Assembly: GCF_900475595.1 (NCBI RefSeq)
Contig: NZ_LS483397.1
Coordinates: 1,087,001-1,151,000, forward strand
Source of the DNA: Streptococcus uberis
GTDB taxonomy: Bacteria > Bacillota > Bacilli > Lactobacillales > Streptococcaceae
Length of the DNA: 64,000 nt
Direction: 5' to 3'
Positions within the stretch are counted from its first letter, which is position 1; each line of letters starts with the position of its first letter. This document shows positions 35,757 to 45,771 of this stretch, piece by piece. Made by a program: the position numbers and the translations under genes. The notes under the pieces were generated by a model. It ran no database searches and was not told the origin of the DNA. It worked only from the letters and a program-made list of their open reading frames with translations.

Positions 35757-37109
35757 TTATGCAATTCCTATTTCAGTGCGAACAACATCAGCGATGGTAT
35801 CTACATAGTAGTCCACTTCTTCGTCTGTTGGAGCTTCAGCCATAACACGGAGTAAAGGTTCTGTACCACTTGGTCTTACCAAGATACGGCCATTACCTTC
35901 CATTTCTGCTTCCATTTTTTCAATAATAGCTGCAATTGCGGGCACTTCCATTGCTTTGTGTTTCATACTGTTGTCAACACGAATATTGACTAATTTTTGT
36001 GGGTAGATTGTCACTTGGGCAGCCAATTCTGAAAGAGACATGCCTGTTTCTTTCATGACTTTGGTCAATTGGATAGCTGTTAATTGGCCATCACCTGTGG
36101 TGTTGTAATCCATGATAATCACATGACCTGATTGTTCACCACCTAGGTTATAGTTTGATTGACGTATTTCTTCAACCACATAACGGTCACCAACAGCTGT
36201 AACAGCTTTGTTAATACCGTGTTGGTCCAAGGCTTTGTGGAAGCCAAGGTTTGACATGACCGTTGTCACAATCGTGTTTTGAGCTAACAAGCCTTTTTCT
36301 GAAAGGTATTTCCCAATGATAAACATGATTTTGTCACCATCGACAATGTCACCATTCTCATCAACTGCGATGAGACGATCACTATCTCCATCAAAGGCTA
36401 GTCCAACAGCAGAACCTGTTTCTTTAACCAATTCTTGTAGTTTTTCTGGGTGTGTTGAACCGATGCCATCATTGATGTTCAAGCCGTTTGGTTGTTCACC
36501 AATGACAGAAATATCTGCTTGTAAGTCTAAGAAAACATCACGGGCTGAAACAGATGCTGCGCCATTAGCTGTATCCAAGGCAACTTTCATGCCTTCAAGA
36601 TTAACACCCGTAGAAACCAAGAATTTTTCATACTTACGAAGACCTTCTGGGTAATCCACTAAGGTTCCTAAGCCTTCGGCACTTGGTCGTGGTAGAGTAT
36701 CTTCTTCAGCATCTAAAAGGGCTTCAATTTCCAACTCTTGGTCGTCAGCCAATTTAAAGCCGTCGCTACCAAAGAATTTGATCCCATTGTCCAAAGCTGG
36801 GTTGTGGCTGGCAGAAATCATGACACCTGCGCTAGCATTTTCAGTACGAACCAAGTAAGAAACACCTGGTGTGGCCAAAACGCCTAATTTATAAACTTCA
36901 ATGCCGACAGAAAGTAAACCAGCTACGAGAGCTGATTCTAACATTTCACCTGAGATACGTGTGTCACGCGCTACAAAGACGCGAGGTGTTCCAGTTTCGT
37001 GTTGACTTAAGACATACCCACCAAAACGGCCTAGTTTAAAGGCTAATTCAGGGGTTAATTCTACGTTGGCTTCTCCACGGACGCCATCTGTTCCAAAATA
37101 TTTTCCCAT
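35757..37109 (-). CDS. glmM: Phosphoglucosamine mutase
   Basis: The protein has 450 residues, the usual size. The active-site serine is in [17 protein letters not shown], the metal-binding loop is [12 protein letters not shown], the sugar-binding loop is GGEQSGHVI and the phosphate-binding loop is [12 protein letters not shown]. It converts glucosamine-6-phosphate to glucosamine-1-phosphate for peptidoglycan precursors. It lies downstream of cdaA and cdaR, the conserved three-gene locus in Firmicutes in which GlmM and CdaR modulate c-di-AMP synthesis. Confidence 0.97.
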   Translation of the reverse strand: MGKYFGTDGVRGEANVELTPELAFKLGRFGGYVLSQHETGTPRVFVARDTRISGEMLESALVAGLLSVGIEVYKLGVLATPGVSYLVRTENASAGVMISASHNPALDNGIKFFGSDGFKLADDQELEIEALLDAEEDTLPRPSAEGLGTLVDYPEGLRKYEKFLVSTGVNLEGMKVALDTANGAASVSARDVFLDLQADISVIGEQPNGLNINDGIGSTHPEKLQELVKETGSAVGLAFDGDSDRLIAVDENGDIVDGDKIMFIIGKYLSEKGLLAQNTIVTTVMSNLGFHKALDQHGINKAVTAVGDRYVVEEIRQSNYNLGGEQSGHVIIMDYNTTGDGQLTAIQLTKVMKETGMSLSELAAQVTIYPQKLVNIRVDNSMKHKAMEVPAIAAIIEKMEAEMEGNGRILVRPSGTEPLLRVMAEAPTDEEVDYYVDTIADVVRTEIGIA

Positions 37110-37161
37110 AATTACTAAGCGAAATTCGCTTCCTCCATTTCATTTCCTTTGATATTATCTA

Positions 37162-38118
37162 TTATTTCTTTTTGGTTGTCAACTGAACCGTCACGGAAGA
37201 AGGTTCAATGGAAACAATATCCGAATGGAGGCTAACCGTTTTTTCTGTATCTTTAGTCACACCACTAATATTGACTTCCGCTACCACTTCATTAATGGTA
37301 TCCAGAACTTCTCTTGGCCCTGAAATGACAGCTGTTTCTTTTCCAAGTTTTGATTGAATGTCCGCCAAGCTTTCATCCATGGTTCCTACCATTGAAACTC
37401 TTATTGGGACAGACTTGGTGATTTTTTTGACTGAAACCGATAAGGTCGTTTTGGCTGGTGAAATGGAGCTGGCTAAAACAGTCCCATCTGCAGAGACAGC
37501 TTGAAGGGTTACTTCACCTCGGTAGTCTGCATTTAATTTAACATCATCTGGCACTTTGGCAACGACATGATCAATCAAATCAATCTTAGACTCGTCACTG
37601 GTCACCTCGACTTTGTCAATACCTGTGTTCATTGAGAGCAATTCATAACCAGTTGCCACTTGTTTGGGATCGACACTTCCTACGACATTAAAGGTCTTTC
37701 GTGCTTTCTTGCCGATGGTGATGGTCATTTTATCTGGGGTCACTTTGGCTGCCACGCCAGAAGGCAGGTTATTGACTTTAAGAGGAACGGTTGCTTTTCC
37801 AGGCTTGCTATCTGTTAAGTCTGCGACGATTTTAAAATTACGAGTATCAGTGTTAACCTCGGAATCCAGTTTAACCCGGTTGGTTGAGGTCAAATAGACT
37901 TGTGCCCCGTAGGAATATTCACTGATAAAGTACTTGTCACTATCATATTTGATATCGATGGGGACATCTGATAGGTTGTGGGTATAGGTTTCGATTGGGC
38001 TGTATGCTTGGTTGGCAGAGTTTCGATAACTATTTGAAGCTGCTGTTAAAAAGAGGACAATAGCAAAAAACACCGAAACAAGTCCAAGCCAAATCCGACT
38101 ATTAAAAAATGATTTCAT
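37162..38118 (-). CDS. cdaR: CdaR (YbbR-domain regulator of diadenylate cyclase)
   Basis: The protein has 318 residues. One N-terminal membrane segment is followed by an extracellular part of several YbbR repeats, with beta-rich units such as KVTPDKMTITIGKKARKTF and VGSVDPKQVATGYEL. It binds and modulates CdaA at the membrane. The gene starts three bases after cdaA stops and is separated from glmM by 52 bases. Confidence 0.93.
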   Translation of the reverse strand: MKSFFNSRIWLGLVSVFFAIVLFLTAASNSYRNSANQAYSPIETYTHNLSDVPIDIKYDSDKYFISEYSYGAQVYLTSTNRVKLDSEVNTDTRNFKIVADLTDSKPGKATVPLKVNNLPSGVAAKVTPDKMTITIGKKARKTFNVVGSVDPKQVATGYELLSMNTGIDKVEVTSDESKIDLIDHVVAKVPDDVKLNADYRGEVTLQAVSADGTVLASSISPAKTTLSVSVKKITKSVPIRVSMVGTMDESLADIQSKLGKETAVISGPREVLDTINEVVAEVNISGVTKDTEKTVSLHSDIVSIEPSSVTVQLTTKKK

Positions 38119-38121
38119 CTT

Positions 38122-38967
38122 TTACTTGCCTCCAAATAAGGTTTTGTACCAAGGTGTTTTCTCCTGGTTTTCTTTCAGGAAATAAGAACGCAGATAGGTT
38201 TCGAAATCGGCACGGCTTAAATCATGCAAGAATTCGCCCTTGTCGGTGATTGAGATGCCACCTGTTTCCTCAGAAACAACGATGGTAATGGCATCGGAAT
38301 GTTCTGAAAGACCAATGGCTGCGCGGTGTCTGGTTCCAAATTCTTTGGAAATAGTGGTTGATTCAGACAGGGGCAAGTAAGAACATGAGGAGATGATTTT
38401 ATTGTTAGCAATGATAACAGCTCCGTCATGCAATGGCGTGTTTGGTATAAAGATATTAATCAGCAATTGGCTGGAGATATCCGCATTTAAGGGAATTCCT
38501 GTTGCGATGTATTCTTGTAAAGTTTGGGCCTGTTCAATACAGATCAAGGCACCAATTTTACGAGGGCTCATGTAGGCCACAGCCTTGACCAAAGCGTCGA
38601 CAAGCTTTTCTTCATCACTGAGCAGTTCTCTTTGGCGGAAAACTTGGGTGGAACGACCAAATCGCTCTAAACCAGCACGAATTTCTGGCGCAAAGATAAT
38701 AACACCTGCGATAACCCCATAGGTGATAACTTGATTCATTAAATAAGTAATAGTTGTCAGACCAATCCACTCGGCCACAAAGCGCAAAATGATAAAGAGT
38801 AAAACACCCTGCACTAAGGACATGATTTTGGTTCCTGATAAAGCCCTAATAAAACGGTAAATGGCATAGGCGACAATCAAGATATCTAATAAGTGAATGA
38901 TTAAGATCCAAGGGTCTGCAAATAAACTGGATATAAACTTGGCATCGATATGACTTAGATTCTGCAT
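38122..38967 (-). CDS. cdaA: Diadenylate cyclase CdaA
   Basis: The protein has 281 residues with three N-terminal transmembrane helices (residues ~20-100) and a DAC domain. DAC motifs are PLHDGAVIIANN (DGA) and FGTRHRAAIG (RHR). It makes c-di-AMP from two ATP, the second messenger controlling potassium and osmotic balance in streptococci. It is the first gene of the cdaA-cdaR-glmM operon and is divergent from murT. Confidence 0.96.
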   Translation of the reverse strand: MQNLSHIDAKFISSLFADPWILIIHLLDILIVAYAIYRFIRALSGTKIMSLVQGVLLFIILRFVAEWIGLTTITYLMNQVITYGVIAGVIIFAPEIRAGLERFGRSTQVFRQRELLSDEEKLVDALVKAVAYMSPRKIGALICIEQAQTLQEYIATGIPLNADISSQLLINIFIPNTPLHDGAVIIANNKIISSCSYLPLSESTTISKEFGTRHRAAIGLSEHSDAITIVVSEETGGISITDKGEFLHDLSRADFETYLRSYFLKENQEKTPWYKTLFGGK

Positions 38968-39003
38968 ACGTCTCTCTTTCTATCTAAAATACGTATTAAG
39001 ACT

Positions 39004-39012
39004 ATTATAACA
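39004..39012 (-). promoter_or_regulatory. Extended -10 of the cdaA operon
   Basis: TGTTATAAT on the minus strand (hexamer 39004-39009) lies about 37 bases before the cdaA ATG. The -35 is not clear. Confidence 0.5.
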
Positions 39013-39053
39013 TTTTTATTACAGTTTTTCTGTATTCAAAATTCTTGATTCTA

Positions 39054-39062
39054 TGTTAAAAT
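39054..39062 (+). promoter_or_regulatory. Extended -10 of murT with leaderless geometry
   Basis: TGTTAAAAT (hexamer 39057-39062) ends six bases before the murT ATG at 39069. No Shine-Dalgarno sequence is present. Confidence 0.45.
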
Positions 39063-39068
39063 ATAAAC

Positions 39069-40412
39069 ATGAAAATGAAGACGCTAATGGGCATTACTGC
39101 CGGAAAAACTGCACAAACCCTTTTAAAAAGTATGGGGCGAGGCTCTACCTACCCAGGAAAGTTGGCCCTACAATTTGATAAAAATATTTTAGATAGCCTG
39201 GCCAAAGATTATGAAATCGTTGTGGTGACAGGGACTAATGGAAAAACCCTAACCACTGCTTTGACTGTGGGTATCTTAAAAGAAGCCTATGGACAGGTTT
39301 TAACTAACCCAAGTGGGGCCAACATGATTACTGGTATTGTCTCCAGTTTTTTAACGGCTAAAAAAGGGAAAAGCGGCAAAAAGATTGCCGTTTTAGAAAT
39401 TGATGAAGCTAGCCTGCCACGGATTACCCAATACATCAAGCCAAGTCTTTTTGTCTTTACCAATATTTTCCGTGACCAGATGGACCGCTATGGCGAAATC
39501 TATACCACCTATCAATTAATCATTGATGGGGCTAAGAATGCTCCCGAGGCTACTATCCTAGCCAACGGCGATAGCCCACTCTTTGCTTCAAAAGAATTGG
39601 TTAACCCAGTCAAATACTACGGTTTCAATACTGAGGACCACGAACCGCAATTGGCCCACTACAATACTGAAGGCATCCTATGTCCTAAGTGTCAGGCTAT
39701 TTTGCAATACCGCCTCAACACTTATGCCAATTTAGGGCATTATATCTGCCTTAACTGTGATTTCAAACGTCCGAAACTGGATTATCAGCTTTCAGCCTTG
39801 ACCAAAACCACTAATGTCAGCTCTGCTTTTGTCATCGATGGGCAAGAGTATAGCATCAATGTGGGTGGCCTTTACAATATCTACAACGCATTAGCAGCGG
39901 TGTCCGTGGCCGAGTTCTTTGGCTTGTCACCTGAACAAATTAAGGCTGGTTTTGAAAAGAGTCGAGCAGTCTTTGGGCGTCAGGAAACCTTTAGCATTGG
40001 TGACAAGAGTTGTACCTTGGTCTTGATTAAAAACCCAGTTGGGGCTAGTCAGGCCTTGGAAATGATTAAGCTAGCAGACTATCCTTTCAGCCTGTCTGTT
40101 CTATTGAATGCTAACTACGCTGATGGGATTGATACCTCATGGATTTGGGATGCTAACTTTGAACTGATCCAGGAAATGGACATCACTGAAATCAATGCTG
40201 GTGGCGTCCGTCACTCAGAAATTGCCCGTCGTTTGCGGGTTTCTGGATATGACAGTAGCAAAATCAGTGAAAAAGAGAGCTTGGAAGAGGTCATGCAGGC
40301 AATTGAAAAGCAAGATAGCAAACATGCCTATATCCTCGCAACCTATACCGCGATGTTAGCCTTCCGTGAGCTTTTGGCAAGCCGTCACGTGGTTAGAAAG
40401 GAGATGAACTAA
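39069..40412 (+). CDS. murT: MurT, lipid II isoglutaminyl synthase Mur-ligase subunit
   Basis: The protein has 447 residues. The ATP loop is [17 protein letters not shown]. Four cysteines in CPKCQAIL...YICLNCDFK form the small zinc ribbon of MurT. The C-terminal domain is DUF1727. With GatD it amidates the second residue (Glu) of the lipid II stem peptide, needed for cross-linking in streptococci. The stop codon overlaps the gatD start (TAATG), so the pair is coupled. There is no clear ribosome-binding site. Confidence 0.95.
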   Translation: MKMKTLMGITAGKTAQTLLKSMGRGSTYPGKLALQFDKNILDSLAKDYEIVVVTGTNGKTLTTALTVGILKEAYGQVLTNPSGANMITGIVSSFLTAKKGKSGKKIAVLEIDEASLPRITQYIKPSLFVFTNIFRDQMDRYGEIYTTYQLIIDGAKNAPEATILANGDSPLFASKELVNPVKYYGFNTEDHEPQLAHYNTEGILCPKCQAILQYRLNTYANLGHYICLNCDFKRPKLDYQLSALTKTTNVSSAFVIDGQEYSINVGGLYNIYNALAAVSVAEFFGLSPEQIKAGFEKSRAVFGRQETFSIGDKSCTLVLIKNPVGASQALEMIKLADYPFSLSVLLNANYADGIDTSWIWDANFELIQEMDITEINAGGVRHSEIARRLRVSGYDSSKISEKESLEEVMQAIEKQDSKHAYILATYTAMLAFRELLASRHVVRKEMN

Positions 40413-41200
40413 TGACTTATACTTCCCTAAAATCTCCAGAAAACCGTGACTACACATACGACATCCGCATCGCCCACCTCTATGGTAATCTCATGAATAC
40501 CTATGGCGATAATGGCAATGTCCTCATGCTCAAATACGTGGCCGAAAAACTAGGCGCTCGTGTCCAAGTCGACATCGTCTCCATGGGGGATGAGCTGGAC
40601 CCTGATGTCTACGACTTGATTTTCTTTGGTGGTGGCCAAGATTATGAGCAAAGTATTGTGGCTAAAGATTTACCGTCAAAGAAAGCTGCCATTGCCAACT
40701 ATATTGACCAAGATAAGGTTATCCTAGCCATCTGCGGTGGCTTCCAATTACTGGGACAGTACTATGTACAAGCCAACGGTGAGAGAATCGACGGCATCGG
40801 TGTCATGGGACACTACACCCTTAATCAGCACCAAAACCGCTTTATCGGTGATATCAAAATCCACAACCAGGAATTCGATGAAACCTATTATGGTTTTGAG
40901 AACCATCAAGGACGGACCTTCCTGTCTGATGATGAGAAACCTTTGGGTCGAGTGGTTTATGGCAACGGCAATAATAAGGAAGATCAAACTGAAGGGGTTC
41001 ATTATAAAAATGTTTATGGCTCCTACTTCCACGGGCCAATCCTTTCCAGGAATGTGAACCTGGCTTACCGTCTGGTAACCACTGCCCTTAAACTCAAATA
41101 CGGTCAAGAAATTGCCCTTGCCCCTTACCAAGAAATTCTTAGCCAAGAAGTGGCGGAAGAATACGCGGATGTTAAGAGTAAGGCCGAATTTGACTCTTAA
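40412..41200 (+). CDS. gatD: GatD, glutamine amidotransferase subunit of lipid II isoglutaminyl synthase
   Basis: The protein has 262 residues. The class I-like glutaminase nucleophile is in [16 protein letters not shown] (Cys), and the His is in [13 protein letters not shown]. It supplies ammonia from glutamine to MurT. It is coupled to murT through a one-base overlap and ends before a bidirectional terminator. Confidence 0.95.
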   Translation: MTYTSLKSPENRDYTYDIRIAHLYGNLMNTYGDNGNVLMLKYVAEKLGARVQVDIVSMGDELDPDVYDLIFFGGGQDYEQSIVAKDLPSKKAAIANYIDQDKVILAICGGFQLLGQYYVQANGERIDGIGVMGHYTLNQHQNRFIGDIKIHNQEFDETYYGFENHQGRTFLSDDEKPLGRVVYGNGNNKEDQTEGVHYKNVYGSYFHGPILSRNVNLAYRLVTTALKLKYGQEIALAPYQEILSQEVAEEYADVKSKAEFDS

Positions 41201-41204
41201 TCAC

Positions 41205-41238
41205 AAAAAAGCTCTGAGGATTATCCTCAGAGCTTTTC
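41205..41238. terminator. Bidirectional terminator between gatD and the collagen-like gene
   Basis: AAAAGCTCTGAGGA and TCCTCAGAGCTTTT form a 14-bp stem around a 2-base loop. It serves the two converging genes. Confidence 0.9.
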
Positions 41239-41275
41239 GCTGTCAACCATTGTAATGAATCTAGGAGGGGTAGGT

Positions 41276-42829
41276 TTAATCTTCTTTGCGTTTGCGTGAT
41301 ACAGCTACCATTCCTGCTGAAGCCATGACTGCTAGGGCTGCGGCTGTGAAGAATGGGTTAGCGGTGTCACCAGTTGCTGGCAATTGCGCTTTCGCTGGAC
41401 CATTGTTGTTTGCATGCGCGTTTTGGTTGGTCATTGCTGCAGGAGCTTGACCAGCTTTAGGCTTCATGTCTGAAGCATTGCCTTTGCCATCGTTCTTAGC
41501 TGCTGCTGCATGGCCATCTTTACCGTTCATGCCATCACGACCTGGCATACCGTCTTTGCCATCGTGACCGTCACGTCCGTCACGACCTGGCATACCGTCT
41601 TTACCATCACGACCATCACGGCCTGGTGCACCATCTTTACCATTAGAGATGGTTACTTCTTTACGACTTCCGTCAGGGTTTAAGAAAGTAATAGTGTGAG
41701 AACCGTTGCCATTGTCTTTGACATTAATGATTGGCGATTCACCATCTTTACCATTTTTTCCATCTTTTCCGTCAAGTCCGTCGCGGCCATCGCGTCCGTC
41801 GCGGCCATCACGACCGTTTAAGCCGTCAGTACCATTTTTGCCGTCTTTTCCATCTTGACCAGCTTTACCATTTTTACCGTCTGTTCCGGCTTTGCCGTTC
41901 TTACCATCTGTACCGGCTTTACCATCTTTTCCGGCTTTGCCGTTTTTACCGTCGGTACCGGCTCTGCCATCTTTTCCAGACTTACCATCTTTTCCGTCAG
42001 TTCCGGCTTTGCCGTTCTTACCATCTGTACCAGACTTCCCGTCCTTTCCGGCTTTGCCGTCTTTTCCAGACTTACCATCTTTTCCGTCAGTTCCGGCTTT
42101 GCCGTTCTTACCATCCGTACCAGACTTCCCGTCCTTGCCGGCTTTGCCGTCTTGTCCGTTGCGTCCGTTCTGGCCGTCCTGACCGTTTTTACCATTTTGA
42201 CCATCTTGACCATGACGGCCGTCAGTTCCAGCTTTTCCATCCTGACCGTCTTTTCCGTCCTTACCGTCTTTACCATCTAGACCATCCAGTCCATCTAACC
42301 CAGGACGACCATCCAGTCCATCCATACCTGGTAATCCATCTCGTCCATCACGACCGTCTCGACCTGGTTCTCCTTGGCGACCTTGTGGACCAGCTACACC
42401 TGGTGCACCTTGTGCTCCAGCGGGACCAGCTTGTCCTTGGGGACCTTGTATACCAGGTTCACCTCTTTCTCCCCTAGGACCTGTGGGTCCAATTGGCCCC
42501 ATTTCACCTCTTTCTCCTGCAGGTCCTGGAGGTCCAACAATCATACTCGGATCAAAACCATATGGTCCCCCATGAAACGATCCCATTCCAGGTCCAGCTG
42601 GTACTCCAGGGTAAATTCCTGAGTCACCTGGCCCGTACCCTGAACTTCCTGGTCCAAATGGATATGCACCTGGACTTCCCGGAGAAAGAGGGTGGTGTTG
42701 CGCCTGCGCTGTTGTTCCGGTCATGCCTAGGGCGAAGATGGTTCCTAGGAGGACTGAGGCTGCGCCAAATTTGTACTTACGGAGGCTAAAGCGTTGCTTG
42801 TAGCGTCCGTTTTTATTCATGTGTGTCAT
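41276..42829 (-). CDS. Collagen-like LPXTG surface protein (Scl family)
   Basis: The protein has 517 residues. The signal FSLRKYKFGAASVLLGTIFALG is of YSIRK type. Residues ~42-98 are a Gly/Pro-rich non-collagen head. Residues ~99-363 are about 88 Gly-X-Y triplets rich in GKDG. A 33-residue break (ESPIINVKDNGNGSHTITF and following) is at ~364-396, and a second collagen block at 397-439. After a linker come LPATG (483-487), a hydrophobic segment and RKRKED, so sortase should anchor it to the wall. AAGGAG lies 7 bases before the ATG. Scl proteins bind host matrix or receptors; the ligand is not known here. Confidence 0.95.
   Translation of the reverse strand: MTHMNKNGRYKQRFSLRKYKFGAASVLLGTIFALGMTGTTAQAQHHPLSPGSPGAYPFGPGSSGYGPGDSGIYPGVPAGPGMGSFHGGPYGFDPSMIVGPPGPAGERGEMGPIGPTGPRGERGEPGIQGPQGQAGPAGAQGAPGVAGPQGRQGEPGRDGRDGRDGLPGMDGLDGRPGLDGLDGLDGKDGKDGKDGQDGKAGTDGRHGQDGQNGKNGQDGQNGRNGQDGKAGKDGKSGTDGKNGKAGTDGKDGKSGKDGKAGKDGKSGTDGKNGKAGTDGKDGKSGKDGRAGTDGKNGKAGKDGKAGTDGKNGKAGTDGKNGKAGQDGKDGKNGTDGLNGRDGRDGRDGRDGLDGKDGKNGKDGESPIINVKDNGNGSHTITFLNPDGSRKEVTISNGKDGAPGRDGRDGKDGMPGRDGRDGHDGKDGMPGRDGMNGKDGHAAAAKNDGKGNASDMKPKAGQAPAAMTNQNAHANNNGPAKAQLPATGDTANPFFTAAALAVMASAGMVAVSRKRKED
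41971..42150 (-). repeat. Two tandem 90-bp units in the collagen-like gene
   Basis: Units 41971-42060 and 42061-42150 differ at two bases and encode 30 residues (ten triplets) twice. The close match suggests recent slippage or duplication. Confidence 0.9.
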
Positions 42830-43349
42830 GACATGTCTCCTTCTCTACTCTCTACATTAGAGAGTGTCTTTAGTTTTTAGGTATCTTAACGCATCAAAAG
42901 CTGTTCCTGGGCAACCGTTTTCTTTTTGTGGCGGTAGCCCTTGAGGCCAGTTCTTTTTGTCGTCAATAACCATTTACTATATTGCCATGACCACAGGTTT
43001 TCTTCTTGTGCCTTTCGCTCCTTTTTTGTTGAAATCAGGAAATTTTCATTTTATTATCACTTATTTATCAACTATTCATTTTTCTATCATTTGATTAAAT
43101 TTATGGTTTTGTTTTTGACTGCTCTTTTGATAAAGTATGTACTTGGAAAGTCAATTGTTTATGAGGACTTCTTTTCACCAAAGGGTACAATAGTTTGATA
43201 ACCTTATTCTATTTCATTTTTTTAAAATTCGCTTCATTTTAATAACTATTGTTGGCATCTCTCACATCCATTGCTCACACCCTCCTCGGAAAGCCTCATA
43301 AACAGTCGCTTTCTTTTTTCATGCATTTTTGACCAAAAAGGGAGATCCT
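42830..43349. other. 520-bp divergent intergenic region
   Basis: It lies between the collagen-like gene and the AraC-type gene. The half near 43020-43260 is very AT-rich. I cannot pick a confident promoter for either gene; TTGACT at 43147-43152 on the minus strand has only a weak -10. A small hairpin (CTCTC with GAGAG, near 42847-42866) lies in the probable leader of the collagen-like gene. Confidence 0.5.
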
Positions 43350-44513
43350 ATGTATAGACACCCGCTTTTAGAATCCTTGCACATTTGTTTTACTTTGCCT
43401 ATTGTGGTCCTAAACAATGACTTGGACATGCTCAAGGCCTATCCTTTTCAGCAAGACTCTTGTCTCCAGTCAGACTTGAGACCCCATTTGGATAAGGTTT
43501 GGCGGCAAAAAAGTCTTTTTCCTTTTACCCTTTTACGGACACCCAAGGGACAGATGTTAGCCCTTTATCCCTTCCAGAACTACCTTTTTATTTTCGGTCC
43601 TTTCTGGTCCGCTTCGCCTGCTCAGACTCTACGTCCTTTGGCAGATTTGACCTTTATTCCCCAGCACTGTTTGGCGCAAGAGGGGCTTTGCCCTTGCCAA
43701 CACATCACGGATGTGGCCCATTTGCTGCACTTGATTCACTACTTTTTTACGGGTCATCTGCATTTGATGGAGCAGGACCAAGAAAGCTTGACGCAGGAGA
43801 TTTTTGAGGACATCCGTAAGGAATTATCGGAGTCCTTGATTCAGCAGTGCAACCTCTATGAGGACCAGCACTTTGACTATGAGTTTCACTTACTTGAGAG
43901 TGTTAAGAAGGGCGATTTGAAGGAGGTCCGTTCCTTTCTGTCCCAGTCTGTGACGCCAAAAGGGGTGACCAAGGACTTGCGTTCAGAGAAAAACTATTCC
44001 ATTTTGATTTTTGAAAAGCTGTCGCAGTTAGCCATTTCCATGGGTGTGGACCGAGTTTATGCCCACCATACAAGAGATTACTACATGAGCAAATGCGAAG
44101 CCTGTTTGAGTAGCCAGGATGTCTTGGCCCTGAGAGAATCAGCCATTATCCTCTTTACGCAAAAGATAGGGCGGATCAATAACCACTCTTATACGGTTGC
44201 CAAGATTTTGCGCTACATTCACCAAAACCTATCGCAAAAGTTGATGGTGGAGGACATTGCCAAGCAATTTAACTTTAGCGAGTCCACCATTCGCAAGCTT
44301 TTCCGTAAGGAGATGAATTGCTCTTTGCAACAGTACATCAGCCAGAAAAAGATGGAGGAAGCCAAGGTCATGTTGCGCAACCAGAACAATGTGACTGAAG
44401 TTAGTAACAGTTTGGGCTATGCTGATTTAGCCCACTTTTCACGAACTTTTAAGGCCCATGTGGGTTTATCTCCTAAACAGTATCAGAGATCACCCATTAA
44501 GGATATTCTTTAG
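43350..44513 (+). CDS. AraC-family regulator, YSIRK-adjacent type
   Basis: The start at 43350 (MYRHPLLESLHICFTLPIVVL) has GGGAGA upstream and gives 387 residues. The C-terminal ~100 residues hold two helix-turn-helices (MVEDIAKQFNFSESTIRKLFRKE and EVSNSLGYADLAHFSRTFKAHVGLSPKQY). The long N-terminal part carries no recognised ligand domain. It matches the layout of regulators found next to YSIRK surface antigens (TIGR04094). It is divergent from the collagen-like gene and is its likely activator. Confidence 0.85.
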   Translation: MYRHPLLESLHICFTLPIVVLNNDLDMLKAYPFQQDSCLQSDLRPHLDKVWRQKSLFPFTLLRTPKGQMLALYPFQNYLFIFGPFWSASPAQTLRPLADLTFIPQHCLAQEGLCPCQHITDVAHLLHLIHYFFTGHLHLMEQDQESLTQEIFEDIRKELSESLIQQCNLYEDQHFDYEFHLLESVKKGDLKEVRSFLSQSVTPKGVTKDLRSEKNYSILIFEKLSQLAISMGVDRVYAHHTRDYYMSKCEACLSSQDVLALRESAIILFTQKIGRINNHSYTVAKILRYIHQNLSQKLMVEDIAKQFNFSESTIRKLFRKEMNCSLQQYISQKKMEEAKVMLRNQNNVTEVSNSLGYADLAHFSRTFKAHVGLSPKQYQRSPIKDIL

Positions 44514-44537
44514 GCAGAAGCATGTGCAGGATATGAC

Positions 44538-44572
44538 AAAAACACCTAGACCGTTTAGTCTAGGTGTTTCTT
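44538..44572. terminator. Bidirectional terminator between the regulator and lplA
   Basis: AAACACCTAGAC and GTCTAGGTGTTT form a 12-bp stem with a 6-base loop. T runs follow in both directions. Confidence 0.85.
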
Positions 44573-45562
44573 TTAGGCTACGATGGCTTTGGCTACTTCT
44601 TCCACGGTCATGCCTGAGAAGTATTGGGTTGTGTCAATGGTTTTGAGTTTTTCAAGCACATCTTTGTTCTCGTATCGAGTTCCAACAAGAAGTTCTTCAA
44701 TGTCTTGAACATCTTTGATTCCGAAGAAGTCTCCGTAGATTTTGATGTTTTTGATGACGGATTTTTCAACATTGGCAAAGGTATTGATTTTACCAGCTGG
44801 ATAGCGGACATTACGTTCGATAGTGTACTCTGGTGCTTTTCCATAAACCCAATCCCAGTTACCGAATTGCTCATCTGCTGATTTTTGGATTTTAGCCAAC
44901 TCGTCTTCTGATAGGACATACTCGGTCATGTCAGGGTAAGTTTCTTTCATTTTTGCTAGAATTTTATCGGAGAATTCATTAACAGTGATTTTTTCTGGGA
45001 GTTCATCTAAGATATTGGTCACACGCGCTCTAACGGACTTAATCCCTTTAGATTCAATTTTATCTTTGCTGACTTTTAGGGCATCTCCGAGGACTGTCAT
45101 GTCTACATCAAACAAGAGGCAACCATGGTGCATCATGCGACCTTTGTAATAAGCTTGGGCATTACCACAGAATTTTTTGCCGTTGATTTCTAAGTCGTTA
45201 CGTCCTGTGAACTCTGCTTTAACCCCAAGGTCTGCTAGGGTTTCAATCACGGGTTGTGAGAAGGTTTTGAAGTCAAAGGCCCCTTCTTCTGATTTGTTAG
45301 AGATGATGGTGTAGTTGAGGTTGTTCAAATCATGGTATACGGCACCGCCACCTGATAAACGACGGGCAACATGGATACCGTGGGCATCGATGTATTCTTT
45401 GTTGATTTCTTGGATGGTGTTTTGGTGTTTACCAATAATGATGGCTGGCTCGTTAATCCAGAGGATAAAAATTTCGTCTTCAGAAAGCAATTCACGAAAA
45501 GCATAGGCTTCTAAGGCGATGTTATAAGCCGGATTGTTACTTTTGTTTACAATGTATTTCAT
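44573..45562 (-). CDS. lplA: Lipoate-protein ligase
   Basis: The protein has 329 residues. The lipoyl-adenylate site is RRLSGGGAVYHDLNNLNYT, FTGRNDLEINGKKFCGNAQ contains the conserved Gly and Lys, and the C-terminal accessory domain is present. It attaches lipoate to lipoyl domains, here those of the E2 and E3 subunits of the nearby dehydrogenase. AGGAGA precedes the ATG. It is separated from the dehydrogenase operon by the P-type ATPase gene. Confidence 0.95.
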   Translation of the reverse strand: MKYIVNKSNNPAYNIALEAYAFRELLSEDEIFILWINEPAIIIGKHQNTIQEINKEYIDAHGIHVARRLSGGGAVYHDLNNLNYTIISNKSEEGAFDFKTFSQPVIETLADLGVKAEFTGRNDLEINGKKFCGNAQAYYKGRMMHHGCLLFDVDMTVLGDALKVSKDKIESKGIKSVRARVTNILDELPEKITVNEFSDKILAKMKETYPDMTEYVLSEDELAKIQKSADEQFGNWDWVYGKAPEYTIERNVRYPAGKINTFANVEKSVIKNIKIYGDFFGIKDVQDIEELLVGTRYENKDVLEKLKTIDTTQYFSGMTVEEVAKAIVA

Positions 45563-45616
45563 TTTATTCTCCTGTTTTTGTCAATAATCACTGTATCTAT
45601 TTTAATGCAATGGCTA

Positions 45617-45646
45617 CCAAAAAACAAGCCAGTGGCTTGTTTTTTG
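45617..45646 (-). terminator. Terminator of the P-type ATPase gene
   Basis: AAAACAAGCCA and TGGCTTGTTTT form a near-perfect palindrome flanked by A and T runs. Confidence 0.75.
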
Positions 45647-45771
45647 CCTTACTTTATTGATTTGATTTTTTATACTTTTCTGTGCTCCTTTCACTCGCAA
45701 TCTTCGCTTTTGAACAGGTGAGGTGTGTTACTATTAGTTTATTTAAATAGCAATAAGTCATCACACCTATT

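Noticed and set aside
40748..41146. Minus-strand frame of 132 codons opposite gatD
   Set aside because: It is a shadow of the gatD coding sequence, without a ribosome-binding site.
41731..42477. Long plus-strand reading frames opposite the collagen-like gene
   Set aside because: They arise from the triplet periodicity of the Gly-X-Y coding region, are low-complexity and lack ribosome-binding sites.
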